Below are positions 1 to 8,755 of a stretch of 64,000 bases of DNA, in pieces (positions within the stretch are counted from its first letter, which is position 1; the number at the start of each line of letters is the position of its first letter). Made by a program: the position numbers and the translations under genes. The notes below the pieces were generated by a model that saw only the letters and a list, made by a program, of their open reading frames with translations, was not told where the DNA came from and made no database searches. This DNA is from JBGPLJ01 sp035644395 (GTDB lineage Bacteria; Pseudomonadota; Gammaproteobacteria; Steroidobacterales; Steroidobacteraceae), in the NCBI GenBank assembly GCA_035644395.1, contig DASQOR010000083.1, positions 54,600-118,599 of the forward strand, read 5' to 3'.

Positions 1-11
1 AACGCCGGCGT

Positions 12-1139
12 TCACGCCCGGTCCCGCAGCGCGGCGCCGAGCGCCTCGAGGCAACGCTCGTCCTGCTCGCGCGTACCTGTCGTTATGCGAAGACAATTCG
101 GCAGGCCATAGCCCGTCATTGGCCGCACGATCACGCCGGCGCGCAACAGCGACTCATAGACTGGGGCCGCCGCGCGGCCGCAATCGACGAGAACGAAATT
201 GGCGGCCGATGGGAACGGCTTGACCCCCAGCGCACGGCAGCCCTCAGTGAGCCGTTCGATGCCCGCGCGATTGAGTGCCGCGACCGATTCGACGTGGCCG
301 CGATCCTCGAGCGCAGCGCTCGCGGCGGCCAGGCTTACCGCGTTTACGTTGAACGGCTGCCGCACGCGGTTCAGAAGCTCCGCGACCTGCGGATGCGAAA
401 GGCCATAGCCGATGCGCAGGCCCGCAAGTCCATAGGCCTTGGAGAACGTGCGCACGACGACGAGGTTCGGAAATTCGGCGAGCCAGGCCGAGGCATCCGG
501 ACAACCGACGCTGCGGCCATAGTCGCAGTACGCCTCGTCGGCCACGGCGAGCGTCGTGGCGGGCAGTGACGCGAGGAAGCGCTTGAGTTCGCCGCCACCG
601 ACCCAGGTACCGGTCGGATTGTTCGGGTTGGCAAGAAACACGAGTCGGGTCCGCGCGGTCACGGCCGCGCGCAGGGCCTCGAGATCGTGTCCGAGCGGCA
701 TGGCGGCGTCCCGGCCGAAGGCCGGAGCCACTTTCGCGGTGGCGCCCGTCGCCTGCACGGCGAGCGGATACACGGCGAAGCAATAATCGGAATAAACCGC
801 CTCGACATCGGGTGTGAGGAAAGCCTCGGCCAGCATGACGAGCAGGTCGTTCGAACCGTTGCCAAGCGTGATGCATTCCGGGGGGACGGCGTGGAAACGC
901 GCCAGCGCCTGCCGCAGTTCATGGCCGTTGCCGTCGGGATAGAGCCGCACGGCGCGCAGTGCCGAGGTTGCCGCCGCGACGGCTTTTGCCGAGGGACCCA
1001 GCGGATTCTCGTTCGATGCGAGCTTCACGCTGTCGGCGATGCCGAGCTCGCGTTCGAGCTCGCCGAGCGGCTTGCCGGGCACGTAGGGAGTGAGGCCGAG
1101 GACGGCCGGTGCGGCGAGCTTCGTGAAGTCGACGCTCAC
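12..1139 (-). CDS. hisC: Histidinol-phosphate aminotransferase
   Basis: PLP-dependent class I/II aminotransferase that converts imidazole-acetol phosphate to histidinol phosphate; members in this context often also transaminate aromatic 2-oxo acids. Visible motifs are NPNNPTG (about residues 171-177), DEAYCDY (from 201) and the PLP-lysine segment TFSKAYGLAGLR (K234). The open frame extends 43 codons upstream, but that part is low-complexity Arg/Ala read inside pheA. The chosen GTG overlaps the pheA stop as GTGA and gives 375 aa, normal for HisC. It is the last complete gene of gyrA-serC-serA-pheA-hisC; in relatives aroA usually follows, which would lie beyond the window edge. Confidence 0.93.
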   Translation of the reverse strand: MSVDFTKLAAPAVLGLTPYVPGKPLGELERELGIADSVKLASNENPLGPSAKAVAAATSALRAVRLYPDGNGHELRQALARFHAVPPECITLGNGSNDLLVMLAEAFLTPDVEAVYSDYCFAVYPLAVQATGATAKVAPAFGRDAAMPLGHDLEALRAAVTARTRLVFLANPNNPTGTWVGGGELKRFLASLPATTLAVADEAYCDYGRSVGCPDASAWLAEFPNLVVVRTFSKAYGLAGLRIGYGLSHPQVAELLNRVRQPFNVNAVSLAAASAALEDRGHVESVAALNRAGIERLTEGCRALGVKPFPSAANFVLVDCGRAAAPVYESLLRAGVIVRPMTGYGLPNCLRITTGTREQDERCLEALGAALRDRA

Positions 1140-2257
1140 AGCACCGCTTGCGGATAGGACCCGAGCACCTTGAAGAGCTCCGCGCGCTTCTTGAGCTCGC
1201 GGAACGCGCGCTTCACGTGCGTCTCCTCCACGTGCCCCTCGATGTCGATGAAGAAGACGTAGTCCCACTTGCGCCGTTGCGAGGGGCGCGATTCGATGCG
1301 GGTCATGCTGATGCGATTGCGCGCAAGCGGCTGCAGCAGCCGGTAGAGAGCGCCGGGCGCGTCGGTATGCGCGGCCGTCACGAGCAGAGTCGTCTTGTCC
1401 TTGCCGCTCGGCGCGAAGAGCTTGCGGCCGACGACGAGAAACCGCGTCGTGTTGTCCGCGCGGTCCTCGATCTCGGCGGCGAGCACCGTGAGCCCGTACA
1501 CCTCGGCGGCGGCCTGCCCTGCGATCGCGGCCGTGCCGTCTTCATCGCGCGAGCGCCGCGCGCCTTCCGCATTGCTCGCAACGGCCACGCGCTCGACATC
1601 CGGCAGGTGTTCATCGAGCCAGCCCCGGCACTGCGCCAGCGCCTGCTGGTGCGCGCAGATGCGCTGGATGCCGTCGAGCCCGTCCATTCGGCCCATCAGG
1701 TGCTGGCGGACGCGCAGCTCCACTTCGCCGCAGATCCGCAGCGGCGAGCGCAGGAAAAGGTCGAGCGTGTTGTTGACCGTGCCTTCCGTCGAATTCTCGA
1801 TCGGCACGACCCCGAAGTCGGCGTTGCCCGCCTCCACCTCGTGGAAAACCTCGCGCGTGCCCGGCAACGCGAGCGCCCGCACCGAGTGGCCGAAGTGCTT
1901 GAGCACCGCGGCCTGGGTGAAAGTGCCCTCGGGCCCGAGGAAGGCGACCTTGAGCGGTTCCTGCTGCGCGAGGCAGGCCGACATGATCTCGCGAAAGAGC
2001 CGCAGCACCTCGTCGTTGCGCAGCGGCCCGCGGTTGCGCTCCACGGCCATGCGCAGGACCTGCGCCTCGCGCTCCGGCCGGTAGAAATCGACCGTGCGTC
2101 CCTCGGCGCCCTTGGAAATGCCGACCGCCTGCGCGAGCCGCGCGCGCTCGCTGATGAGTTCGTGGATGCGGCCGTCGATGCCGTCGATGCGCGCGCGAAT
2201 GTCCTCGATCGCCGGCTTCAGCGGCTGGGTCGGTGGCTTCCTCGGTTTGCGCGCCAT
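1136..2257 (-). CDS. pheA: Bifunctional chorismate mutase / prephenate dehydratase (P-protein)
   Basis: Converts chorismate to prephenate and then phenylpyruvate, the committed route to phenylalanine. The 373-aa protein has an N-terminal AroQ-type mutase helix bundle (about 14-100), a prephenate dehydratase domain beginning at KVAFLGPEGTFTQ (103) with the TRF motif at 271-273, and a C-terminal ACT domain carrying ESRP (322-325), the phenylalanine feedback site. It starts 3 nt after serA and overlaps hisC by 4 nt, so translation is probably coupled. All expected catalytic and regulatory motifs are intact. Confidence 0.95.
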   Translation of the reverse strand: MARKPRKPPTQPLKPAIEDIRARIDGIDGRIHELISERARLAQAVGISKGAEGRTVDFYRPEREAQVLRMAVERNRGPLRNDEVLRLFREIMSACLAQQEPLKVAFLGPEGTFTQAAVLKHFGHSVRALALPGTREVFHEVEAGNADFGVVPIENSTEGTVNNTLDLFLRSPLRICGEVELRVRQHLMGRMDGLDGIQRICAHQQALAQCRGWLDEHLPDVERVAVASNAEGARRSRDEDGTAAIAGQAAAEVYGLTVLAAEIEDRADNTTRFLVVGRKLFAPSGKDKTTLLVTAAHTDAPGALYRLLQPLARNRISMTRIESRPSQRRKWDYVFFIDIEGHVEETHVKRAFRELKKRAELFKVLGSYPQAVL

Positions 2258-2260
2258 GCC

Positions 2261-3430
2261 CTACAAGATACGCGCAGCCAGCACGCCCCCGATAGAGCGG
2301 ATCTGCTGCAGCACCGCTGCGCCGATGGTCGCGTCGGTATCGATCACCGTGTAGGCGATCTCGCCGCGCGACTTGTTCAGGAGGTCCGCGATGTTGAGTC
2401 CCGCGCCGGCGAGGCAGGTCGAAATCTGCCCGACCATGTTCGGCACGTTCTCATTCGCGATCGTGATGCGGCTCGTGCCCGCCACACGGGGCATGACGGT
2501 TTCCGGAAAATTGACGGAATTGCGCACGTTGCCGCTCTCGAGATAGTCGCGCAGCGTGTCGGCGACCATCACCGCGCAGTTCTCCTCCGCTTCGTAGGTT
2601 GAAGCGCCGAGGTGCGGCAGGGCCACGATCTTCGGATGGTCCTTGTTGCGGTTCGTCGGAAAGTCGCAGATGTAGGCGGCGAGCTTGCCGGCGTCGAGCG
2701 CGGCGATCACCGCGCCCTCCTCGACGATCGGCGCGCGCGAGAAATTCAGCAGCACCGCGCCTTGCTTCATCACCCGGATGCGGGCGGCGTTGACGAGCCC
2801 ACGGGTCGCCTCGGCGAGCGGCACGTGCAGGCTGATGAAATCGGCGCGCGCACAGAGGTCATCGAGCGACAGGGCCTGCTCCACGGCCGACGACAGCTGC
2901 CAGGCGCGCTGCACGGTGATCTGCGGATCGTAGCCGAGCACCTTCATGCGCAGCGCCGCGGCGGCATTCGCGACTTCGACGCCGATCGCGCCGAGCCCGA
3001 CGACGCCGAGCGTGCGGCCGGGCAGCTCGAAACCGACGAACTTCTTCTTGCCTTCCTCGACCTCGACTTCGAGTGCGTGATCGTCGCCGCTCAGCGCCCG
3101 CGTGTAGGACCAGGCCTGGCAGATATTGCGGGCCGCGAGCAGCGTGCCCGCGAGCACCAGCTCCTTCACTGCGTTGGCATTGGCGCCCGGCGCGTTGAAG
3201 ACCGGAATGCCGCGCTTGCTCATCGCGGGCACCGGGATGTTATTGGTGCCCGCGCCGGCGCGGCCAATGGCGAGCACGCTGTCCGCGATCGCGACCTTGT
3301 GCAGGTCCGCCGAGCGCACGAGGATCGCGTCCGGCTGGCTCACGTCGGCGCCGACCTCGAAACGCTCGCGCGGCAGCCGCTCGAGACCGAGCCTCGAAAT
3401 GTTGTTGAGTGTCTGTATGCGAAAGGCCAT
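2261..3430 (-). CDS. serA: D-3-phosphoglycerate dehydrogenase
   Basis: First step of serine synthesis, oxidising 3-phosphoglycerate with NAD. The 389-aa protein has the Rossmann motif GLGAIG (145-150), the active-site Arg in NFSRAPIVEE (R232), the catalytic His in LPHLGAST (H273) and a C-terminal ACT domain from about 320. The N-terminal segment with NNIPVPAM is typical of SerA proteins of this length. It lies between serC and pheA with gaps of 6 and 3 nt. Having serA inside the gyrA-serC-pheA-hisC block puts two consecutive serine steps under one promoter. Confidence 0.93.
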   Translation of the reverse strand: MAFRIQTLNNISRLGLERLPRERFEVGADVSQPDAILVRSADLHKVAIADSVLAIGRAGAGTNNIPVPAMSKRGIPVFNAPGANANAVKELVLAGTLLAARNICQAWSYTRALSGDDHALEVEVEEGKKKFVGFELPGRTLGVVGLGAIGVEVANAAAALRMKVLGYDPQITVQRAWQLSSAVEQALSLDDLCARADFISLHVPLAEATRGLVNAARIRVMKQGAVLLNFSRAPIVEEGAVIAALDAGKLAAYICDFPTNRNKDHPKIVALPHLGASTYEAEENCAVMVADTLRDYLESGNVRNSVNFPETVMPRVAGTSRITIANENVPNMVGQISTCLAGAGLNIADLLNKSRGEIAYTVIDTDATIGAAVLQQIRSIGGVLAARIL

Positions 3431-3436
3431 CGTTCC

Positions 3437-4513
3437 TCAGCCGTGCTTGCGGGCAAATTCGCGCATGAAGCCGAGCAGCGCCTCGACGCCGGCGATCGGC
3501 ATCGCGTTGTAGAGGCTCGCCCGCATGCCACCCACCGAGCGATGCCCCTCCAGATGCGTGAGGCCGGCGCTGCGCGCTTGCTCGCAGAATGTCTTCTCGA
3601 GCTCCGGGTCCGGCACGGTGAACGGGACGTTCATCCACGAGCGGCACTCGCGTGCCACCGGGTTGCGGTAGTAGCCGGAGCCGTCGATGTAGTCGTACAG
3701 GAGCCCGGCCTTTGCGCGATTGCGCTTGCCCATGGCTTCGAGCCCGCCCTGGGCCTTCAGCCATTTCAGCACCAGGCCCGCGAGGTACCAGCCGAAGGTC
3801 GGCGGCGTATTGAGCATCGAACCGTCGTCCGCCATCGCCTTGTAGTCAAAGACGGTGGGAGTGCCGGGCCGCGCCTTGCCGATGAGGTCCTCGCGCACGA
3901 TCACGACGGTGATGCCGGAAGGGCCGATGTTCTTCTGCGCGCCCGCGTAGATGAGGCCGAAGCGGCTCACGTCGAGGGGCCGCGACAGGAGCGTCGAGCT
4001 CATGTCCGCGACGAGTGGCGCGCTGCCAGCCGGGATGAACGGGAATTCGACGCCACCGATCGTTTCGTTCGGCGTGTAGTGCAGGTACGCGGCGTTCGCC
4101 GAACGCTTCCAGCCGGCCTGCGCCGGAACGTTCGTGTAGTTGCCCGCCGCCGCATCGGCGGCGACGTTCACCTGGGCATAGCGCTTCGCTTCACCGATGG
4201 CCTTCTTCGACCACTGCCCGGTGTTGACGTAGTCGACCGTCGACTCCTGCCGCGCAAGGTTCATGGGGATCGCCGAGAACTGGCCGGTCGCGCCGCCCTG
4301 GACGAACAGCACCTTATAGCTGGCCGGCACCTTCAGCAGCGCGCGCAGGTCGGCCTCGGCGGTTTGCGCAATGGCGACAAAGGCCTTCGAGCGGTGACTG
4401 ACTTCCATCACCGACATGCCGCTCGCGTTCCAGTCGGTCAGCTCATCCCGGGCCTGCTCCAGGACTTCGAGGGGCAGCACCGCCGGGCCGGCGGCGAAAT
4501 TGAACGCGCGCAT
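3437..4513 (-). CDS. serC: Phosphoserine aminotransferase
   Basis: PLP enzyme converting 3-phosphohydroxypyruvate to phosphoserine; it also serves pyridoxine synthesis. The 358-aa protein begins MRAFNFAAGPAVLP, the usual SerC start, and carries the PLP lysine in IYAGAQKNIGPSG (K194) and the HRS element near residue 40. It follows gyrA by 44 nt and is followed by serA after 6 nt. Length and motifs are normal for the family. Confidence 0.95.
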   Translation of the reverse strand: MRAFNFAAGPAVLPLEVLEQARDELTDWNASGMSVMEVSHRSKAFVAIAQTAEADLRALLKVPASYKVLFVQGGATGQFSAIPMNLARQESTVDYVNTGQWSKKAIGEAKRYAQVNVAADAAAGNYTNVPAQAGWKRSANAAYLHYTPNETIGGVEFPFIPAGSAPLVADMSSTLLSRPLDVSRFGLIYAGAQKNIGPSGITVVIVREDLIGKARPGTPTVFDYKAMADDGSMLNTPPTFGWYLAGLVLKWLKAQGGLEAMGKRNRAKAGLLYDYIDGSGYYRNPVARECRSWMNVPFTVPDPELEKTFCEQARSAGLTHLEGHRSVGGMRASLYNAMPIAGVEALLGFMREFARKHG

Positions 4514-4557
4514 CCTTGGAATTTCCAGCGAGAGAAACGGGGGACGAGGGGATGGTA

Positions 4558-7134
4558 TCAGGCCGGTGGCGGCGTTTCAGCCGTCTCCACGACCTCACCC
4601 GCCTCGCCGTTCAGCGCTTCGACGCGCTCGAGGCCGACCAGCCGCTCGCCATCCGGGATGCGGATGAGACGAACGCCCTGGGTATTGCGCCCGACGACCG
4701 AAATCTCGTTGACCGGCGTGCGCACCAGGGTGCCGCTCGAAGTGATGAGCATGACCTCGTCTTCGCGCGCCACTTGCAGCGCGCCGACCATGCTGCCGTT
4801 GCGGTCGGAGGTCTGCAGGGCGATGACGCCCTGGCCGCCGCGCCCCTGCAGCGGGAAATCCTCGATCGGGGTGAGCTTGCCAAAACCGTTCTCGGAGGCC
4901 GTCAGGATCTGTCCGTCGCCCACGACGATGAGCGCATTGACCTTTTGTCCGTCGCCCAGCCGGATGCCGCGAACGCCCGCCGCCTCGCGCCCCATCGGGC
5001 GCACTTCCTCTTCCGGAAAGCGGATCGACTTGCCGCCGGTCGAGAACAGCATGATTTCCCGGCGGCCGTTCGTGAGTGCGACGCCGACGAGGCTGTCACC
5101 GGCGCCGAGGTCCACGGCGATGATGCCGCTCGAGCGCGGTCGCGAGAACGCGGACAGCGGCGTCTTCTTCACCGTGCCGAGCGCCGTGACCATGAAGACG
5201 AAGCTGCTGTCCTCGTATTCCTTGATCGGCAGCATCGTGTTGATGCGCTCGCCTTCGACGAGCGGCAGCAGGTTCACGATGGGCTTGCCGCGCGCGACGC
5301 GCCCGGCCTGCGGCAACTCGTAGACCTTGAGCCAGTAGACCTTGCCGTGACTCGAGAAGCACAGCAGCGTGTCATGCGTATTCGCCACGAAGAGTTTGTC
5401 CACGAAGTCCTCGTCCTTGACGGCGGTCGCCGCCTTGCCGCGCCCACCCCGGCGCTGCGCCTGATACATGGAAACGGGCTGCGCTTTCGCGTAGCCGGAG
5501 TGCGAGAGCGTGACGACCACGTCCTGCGGTTCGATGAGGTCCTCGATCGTGAGGTCCGAGCCGTCGTGCACGATCTCGGTGCGGCGCTGGTCGCCGTACG
5601 TGTCCCGGATTTCCGTGAGCTCCGCGCGGATGACGGTGAGGAGCCGCGCCGGATCGGCGAGGATTTCCGCAAGGTCCGCGATGCGCAGCAGGAGTTCGCG
5701 GAATTCCTCGACGATCTTGTCCTGTTCGAGGCCGGTCAGCCGCTGCAGGCGCATTTCGAGGATGGCTTGCGCCTGCGCCTCGGAGAGCCGGTAGCCGTTC
5801 GCGTGCAGACCCAGTTCCCCGGCCAGGCCGTCCGGTCGCGTGCTGACCGAGCCCGCGCGCTCGAGCATCTGCGGCACGGCGCCCGGGGTCCACACCTTCG
5901 CCAGCAGCGCGCTCAGCGCCTCCGGCGGTGTCTTGCTCGCCTTGATCAGCGCGATCACCGGATCGATGTTCGCCAGCGCGACCGCGAGACCTTCGAGGAT
6001 GTGCGCCCGCTCGCGCGCCTTGCGCAGATCGAAGATCGTGCGGCGCGTGACGACTTCGCGGCGATGGCGCAGGAACGCCTCGAGGAGCTGCTTCAGCGAC
6101 AGCAGGCGCGGCTGGCCGTCGACCAGCGCGACCATGTTGATGCCGAACACGGTCTCCATCGGCGTCTGGTTGTAGAGCTTGTTGAGCACGATGTCGGCGA
6201 CTTCGCCGCGCTTCAACTCGATGACGATGCGCATGCCGTCCTTGTCGGACTCGTCGCGCAGCTCCGAGATGCCGTCGATCTCCTTGTTGCGGACCAGATC
6301 CGCGATGCGCTCGATGAGGCGTGCCTTGTTGACCTGGTACGGCAGCTCCGTGACGACGATCGCCTGGCGCCCGCCCTTCTCGAGATCTTCCACGTGCGTG
6401 CGGGCACGCACCGAGAGGCGTCCGCGGCCCGTCTTGTAGCCCGCGACGATTTCCTGCGCACCGTTGATGATGCCGGCGGTCGGAAAGTCCGGCCCCGGCA
6501 CCAGCTGCATGAGCGCGGCGAGCGCGAGGCTGGGATCCTCGATGAGCGCGAGGCAGGCGTTGATGACTTCCGTGAGGTTGTGCGGCGGGACATTGGTCGC
6601 CATGCCGACCGCGATGCCCGACGAGCCATTGATGAGGAGATTCGGGATGCGCGACGGCAGGACCGCGGGCTCGACTTCCTTGCCGTCGTAGTTCGCGACG
6701 AAGTCGACCGTTTCCTTGTCGATGTCGGCGAGCAGTTCCCCGGCGATCTTTTCCAGCCGGCATTCGGTGTAGCGCATGGCTGCGGCCATGTCGCCGTCGA
6801 CCGAGCCGAAGTTGCCCTGCCCGTCGACGAGCGTGTAGCGCAGCGAGAAGTCCTGCGCCATGCGCACCAGCGTGTCGTAGATCGAGCTGTCGCCGTGCGG
6901 GTGGTACTTGCCCATTACCTCGCCGACGACGCGCGCGCATTTGACGTACGGGCGGTTGTGGACGTTGTTCGCCTCGTGCATGCCGAAAAGCACCCGGCGG
7001 TGCACCGGTTTCAGGCCGTCGCGAACGTCCGGAAGCGCTCGTCCCACGATCACGCTCATGGCGTAATCGAGGTACGACTGGCGCATCTCATCTTCGAGGT
7101 TGACGGAGATGATTTCGCGGGCTATCGAGGGCAT
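4558..7134 (-). CDS. gyrA: DNA gyrase subunit A
   Basis: Breakage-reunion subunit of gyrase (A2B2), which introduces negative supercoils. The 858-aa protein has the active-site tyrosine in RYTE (Y122, same numbering as E. coli), the quinolone-resistance region HGDSSIYD with wild-type S83 and D87, and the GyrA-box QRRGGRG before the C-terminal beta-pinwheel. The tail is short and proline-rich with acidic residues. It leads the minus-strand block continuing into serC and is divergent from ubiG. Nothing suggests target-site quinolone resistance. Confidence 0.97.
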   Translation of the reverse strand: MPSIAREIISVNLEDEMRQSYLDYAMSVIVGRALPDVRDGLKPVHRRVLFGMHEANNVHNRPYVKCARVVGEVMGKYHPHGDSSIYDTLVRMAQDFSLRYTLVDGQGNFGSVDGDMAAAMRYTECRLEKIAGELLADIDKETVDFVANYDGKEVEPAVLPSRIPNLLINGSSGIAVGMATNVPPHNLTEVINACLALIEDPSLALAALMQLVPGPDFPTAGIINGAQEIVAGYKTGRGRLSVRARTHVEDLEKGGRQAIVVTELPYQVNKARLIERIADLVRNKEIDGISELRDESDKDGMRIVIELKRGEVADIVLNKLYNQTPMETVFGINMVALVDGQPRLLSLKQLLEAFLRHRREVVTRRTIFDLRKARERAHILEGLAVALANIDPVIALIKASKTPPEALSALLAKVWTPGAVPQMLERAGSVSTRPDGLAGELGLHANGYRLSEAQAQAILEMRLQRLTGLEQDKIVEEFRELLLRIADLAEILADPARLLTVIRAELTEIRDTYGDQRRTEIVHDGSDLTIEDLIEPQDVVVTLSHSGYAKAQPVSMYQAQRRGGRGKAATAVKDEDFVDKLFVANTHDTLLCFSSHGKVYWLKVYELPQAGRVARGKPIVNLLPLVEGERINTMLPIKEYEDSSFVFMVTALGTVKKTPLSAFSRPRSSGIIAVDLGAGDSLVGVALTNGRREIMLFSTGGKSIRFPEEEVRPMGREAAGVRGIRLGDGQKVNALIVVGDGQILTASENGFGKLTPIEDFPLQGRGGQGVIALQTSDRNGSMVGALQVAREDEVMLITSSGTLVRTPVNEISVVGRNTQGVRLIRIPDGERLVGLERVEALNGEAGEVVETAETPPPA

Positions 7135-7361
7135 GAATAGGGCGTGCGCGCCGTGCGCGGAAGTTCTTGATTCTGGTTGCGTTTCGGGCTAGTCAAAAGG
7201 CCGGGCCGGAGCCCCGTTCGAAGGCTCGAATTTTAGCACACGAGCGCGCGCGGACGCGGCCCTTTTTGGGGCGGGAATCGGGGTCCGAAGCCACTCCTAT
7301 CCGATGCCTGGTGTACTCTCCTTGGCCGCATCGATTGCGCCCCCGACGAGAGGAGCTTTTC
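7135..7361. promoter_or_regulatory. Divergent gyrA / ubiG intergenic region
   Basis: This 227-nt region must hold both divergent promoters. On the minus strand a TTGACT hexamer (7190-7195) stands 15 nt before a CAGAAT-like hexamer, and a TAAAAT hexamer occurs near 7231; neither pair is convincing. On the plus strand, just before ubiG, GAGGAGC (about 7350-7356) is a good ribosome-binding site for the TTG at 7362. I see no riboswitch or tRNA here. Confidence 0.4.
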
Positions 7362-8066
7362 TTGACCGCAACGGCCAATGTCGACCCCGCGGAAATCGCC
7401 AAATTCGAGGCGCTCGCGGAGCGCTGGTGGGATCCGCAGGGCGAGTTTCGCCCGCTGCATGAATTGAATCCGCTGCGACTCGATTTCATTCGCGCGCGCG
7501 CGCCGCTCAAGGGCGCCCGGGTTCTCGATGTCGGGTGCGGCGGCGGTATCCTCGCCGAAGCGATGGCGGCCGACGGCGCCGAGGTCATGGGCATCGACCT
7601 CGCCGAGACGCCGCTCAAGATCGCGAGGCTCCACGCCCTCGAGCGCAAGATCGCGGTCAGCTATCGCCTGGACTCGGTCGACGCCCACGCCGACGCGAAT
7701 GGCGGCCGCTACGACATCGTCACCTGCATGGAAATGCTCGAGCACGTGCCGCAGCCGGATGCGATCGTCGCTCGCCTGGCCGACCTGCTGCGGCCCGGGG
7801 GCCAGCTTTTCGTGTCGACGCTCAATCGCAACCTCAAATCCTTCCTGATGGCCATTGTCGGCGCCGAATACCTGCTTCGGCTGCTGCCGCGCGGTACCCA
7901 CGAATACGAGCGATTCATCCGTCCGTCGGAGCTCGCGCGCTGGGCCCGGCAGGCAAGCCTGACGCAGGGCGCGCTCTCGGGCCTCGTCTACGATCCCTTT
8001 TCGCGCCGCTTCAGCCTGAGCGCGGACACCGCCGTCAACTACCTCGCGCAGTTCCAGAAGCCATGA
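7362..8066 (+). CDS. ubiG: Ubiquinone biosynthesis O-methyltransferase
   Basis: SAM-dependent enzyme that performs both O-methylations of ubiquinone synthesis at the cytoplasmic membrane. The SAM motif VLDVGCGGGILAEA and the UbiG signatures AERWWDPQGEFRPLHE and STLNRNLKSF are clear. The open frame extends 65 codons upstream, but that stretch does not resemble UbiG. A TTG at 7362 preceded by GAGGAGC at 5-6 nt gives MTATANVDP and 234 aa, the expected size. The stop overlaps the next start as ATGA, so the two genes are coupled. Confidence 0.93.
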   Translation: MTATANVDPAEIAKFEALAERWWDPQGEFRPLHELNPLRLDFIRARAPLKGARVLDVGCGGGILAEAMAADGAEVMGIDLAETPLKIARLHALERKIAVSYRLDSVDAHADANGGRYDIVTCMEMLEHVPQPDAIVARLADLLRPGGQLFVSTLNRNLKSFLMAIVGAEYLLRLLPRGTHEYERFIRPSELARWARQASLTQGALSGLVYDPFSRRFSLSADTAVNYLAQFQKP

Positions 8067-8755
8067 ACGACGTTGCGATCGACGCGGTGCTCTTCGATCT
8101 TGACGGCACCCTGCTCGACACTGCGCCCGACATGGCCGCGGCGCTCAACGCCCTGCTCATCGAGGAAGGCGCAGCGCCGATCCCGTTCGCGCAGATCCGC
8201 GAACACGTGTCGCACGGCGGCGCGGCGCTCGTGCGGCTCGGCTTTCCCGAGGCACGGGATGACGAATTCGAACGCCTGCGGCTGCGGCTCCTCAAGCTCT
8301 ATCGCCGGGACATCCCGCGTGAAACCCGTCTCTTCGACGGGCTCGAGTCGGTGCTGGGGGAGCTCGAACGGGCACACGTGCCCTGGGGCGTCGTGACCAA
8401 CAAGCCGGGCTGGCTCACCGAACCGCTGCTCGCCGCGCTCGATCTCGCCTCGAGGGCAGGCTGCGTCGTGAGCGGCGACACGCTCTCGGAGCGCAAGCCC
8501 CATCCATTGCCGCTCCTGCACGCTGCGCGGCTCATGGGTCTCGAACCCCTGCGTTGCCTCTACGTCGGCGACGCGGAACGCGACATGCGAGCAGCACGCG
8601 CGGCCGGCATGCGGACGCTGATCGCACGCTACGGGTACCTGAGCGCCGCCGACCGGCCCCAGGACTGGCTCGCCGACGGCATGGTCGACCGGCCGCAGGA
8701 CATCCTGACCTGGATGCAGGCCACTGCTCCGCGTCAGCAGGAGTTCGGCTCGTGA
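8063..8755 (+). CDS. mupP: HAD phosphatase, N-acetylmuramic acid 6-phosphate phosphatase (MupP) type
   Basis: A 230-aa HAD hydrolase with nucleophile motif FDLDGTLLDT (D12, D14), WGVVTNKP, the lysine in ERKPHP and VGDAERDMRAA. It would usually be labelled phosphoglycolate phosphatase (Gph). Its place directly between ubiG and a YciK-type SDR, and a C-terminal RYGYL...W.AD..VD segment, match Pseudomonas MupP, which dephosphorylates MurNAc-6-P in the AmgK/MurU cell-wall recycling bypass. The MupP call therefore rests on synteny and sequence recall; phosphoglycolate as substrate is not excluded. It overlaps ubiG by 4 nt and rmuC by 4 nt. Confidence 0.8.
   Translation: MNDVAIDAVLFDLDGTLLDTAPDMAAALNALLIEEGAAPIPFAQIREHVSHGGAALVRLGFPEARDDEFERLRLRLLKLYRRDIPRETRLFDGLESVLGELERAHVPWGVVTNKPGWLTEPLLAALDLASRAGCVVSGDTLSERKPHPLPLLHAARLMGLEPLRCLYVGDAERDMRAARAAGMRTLIARYGYLSAADRPQDWLADGMVDRPQDILTWMQATAPRQQEFGS

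Noticed and set aside
4558..7134. Quinolone-resistance substitutions in gyrA
   Set aside because: Ser83 and Asp87 are both wild type.
4516..7140. 874-codon open frame on the plus strand antisense to gyrA (and similar long antisense frames at 2612-5323, 22130-24796, 28616-30610, 38641-40533)
   Set aside because: These are mirror frames of GC-rich coding genes, rich in Arg, Ala, Asp and His with no domain motifs; the opposite strand encodes complete, recognised proteins.
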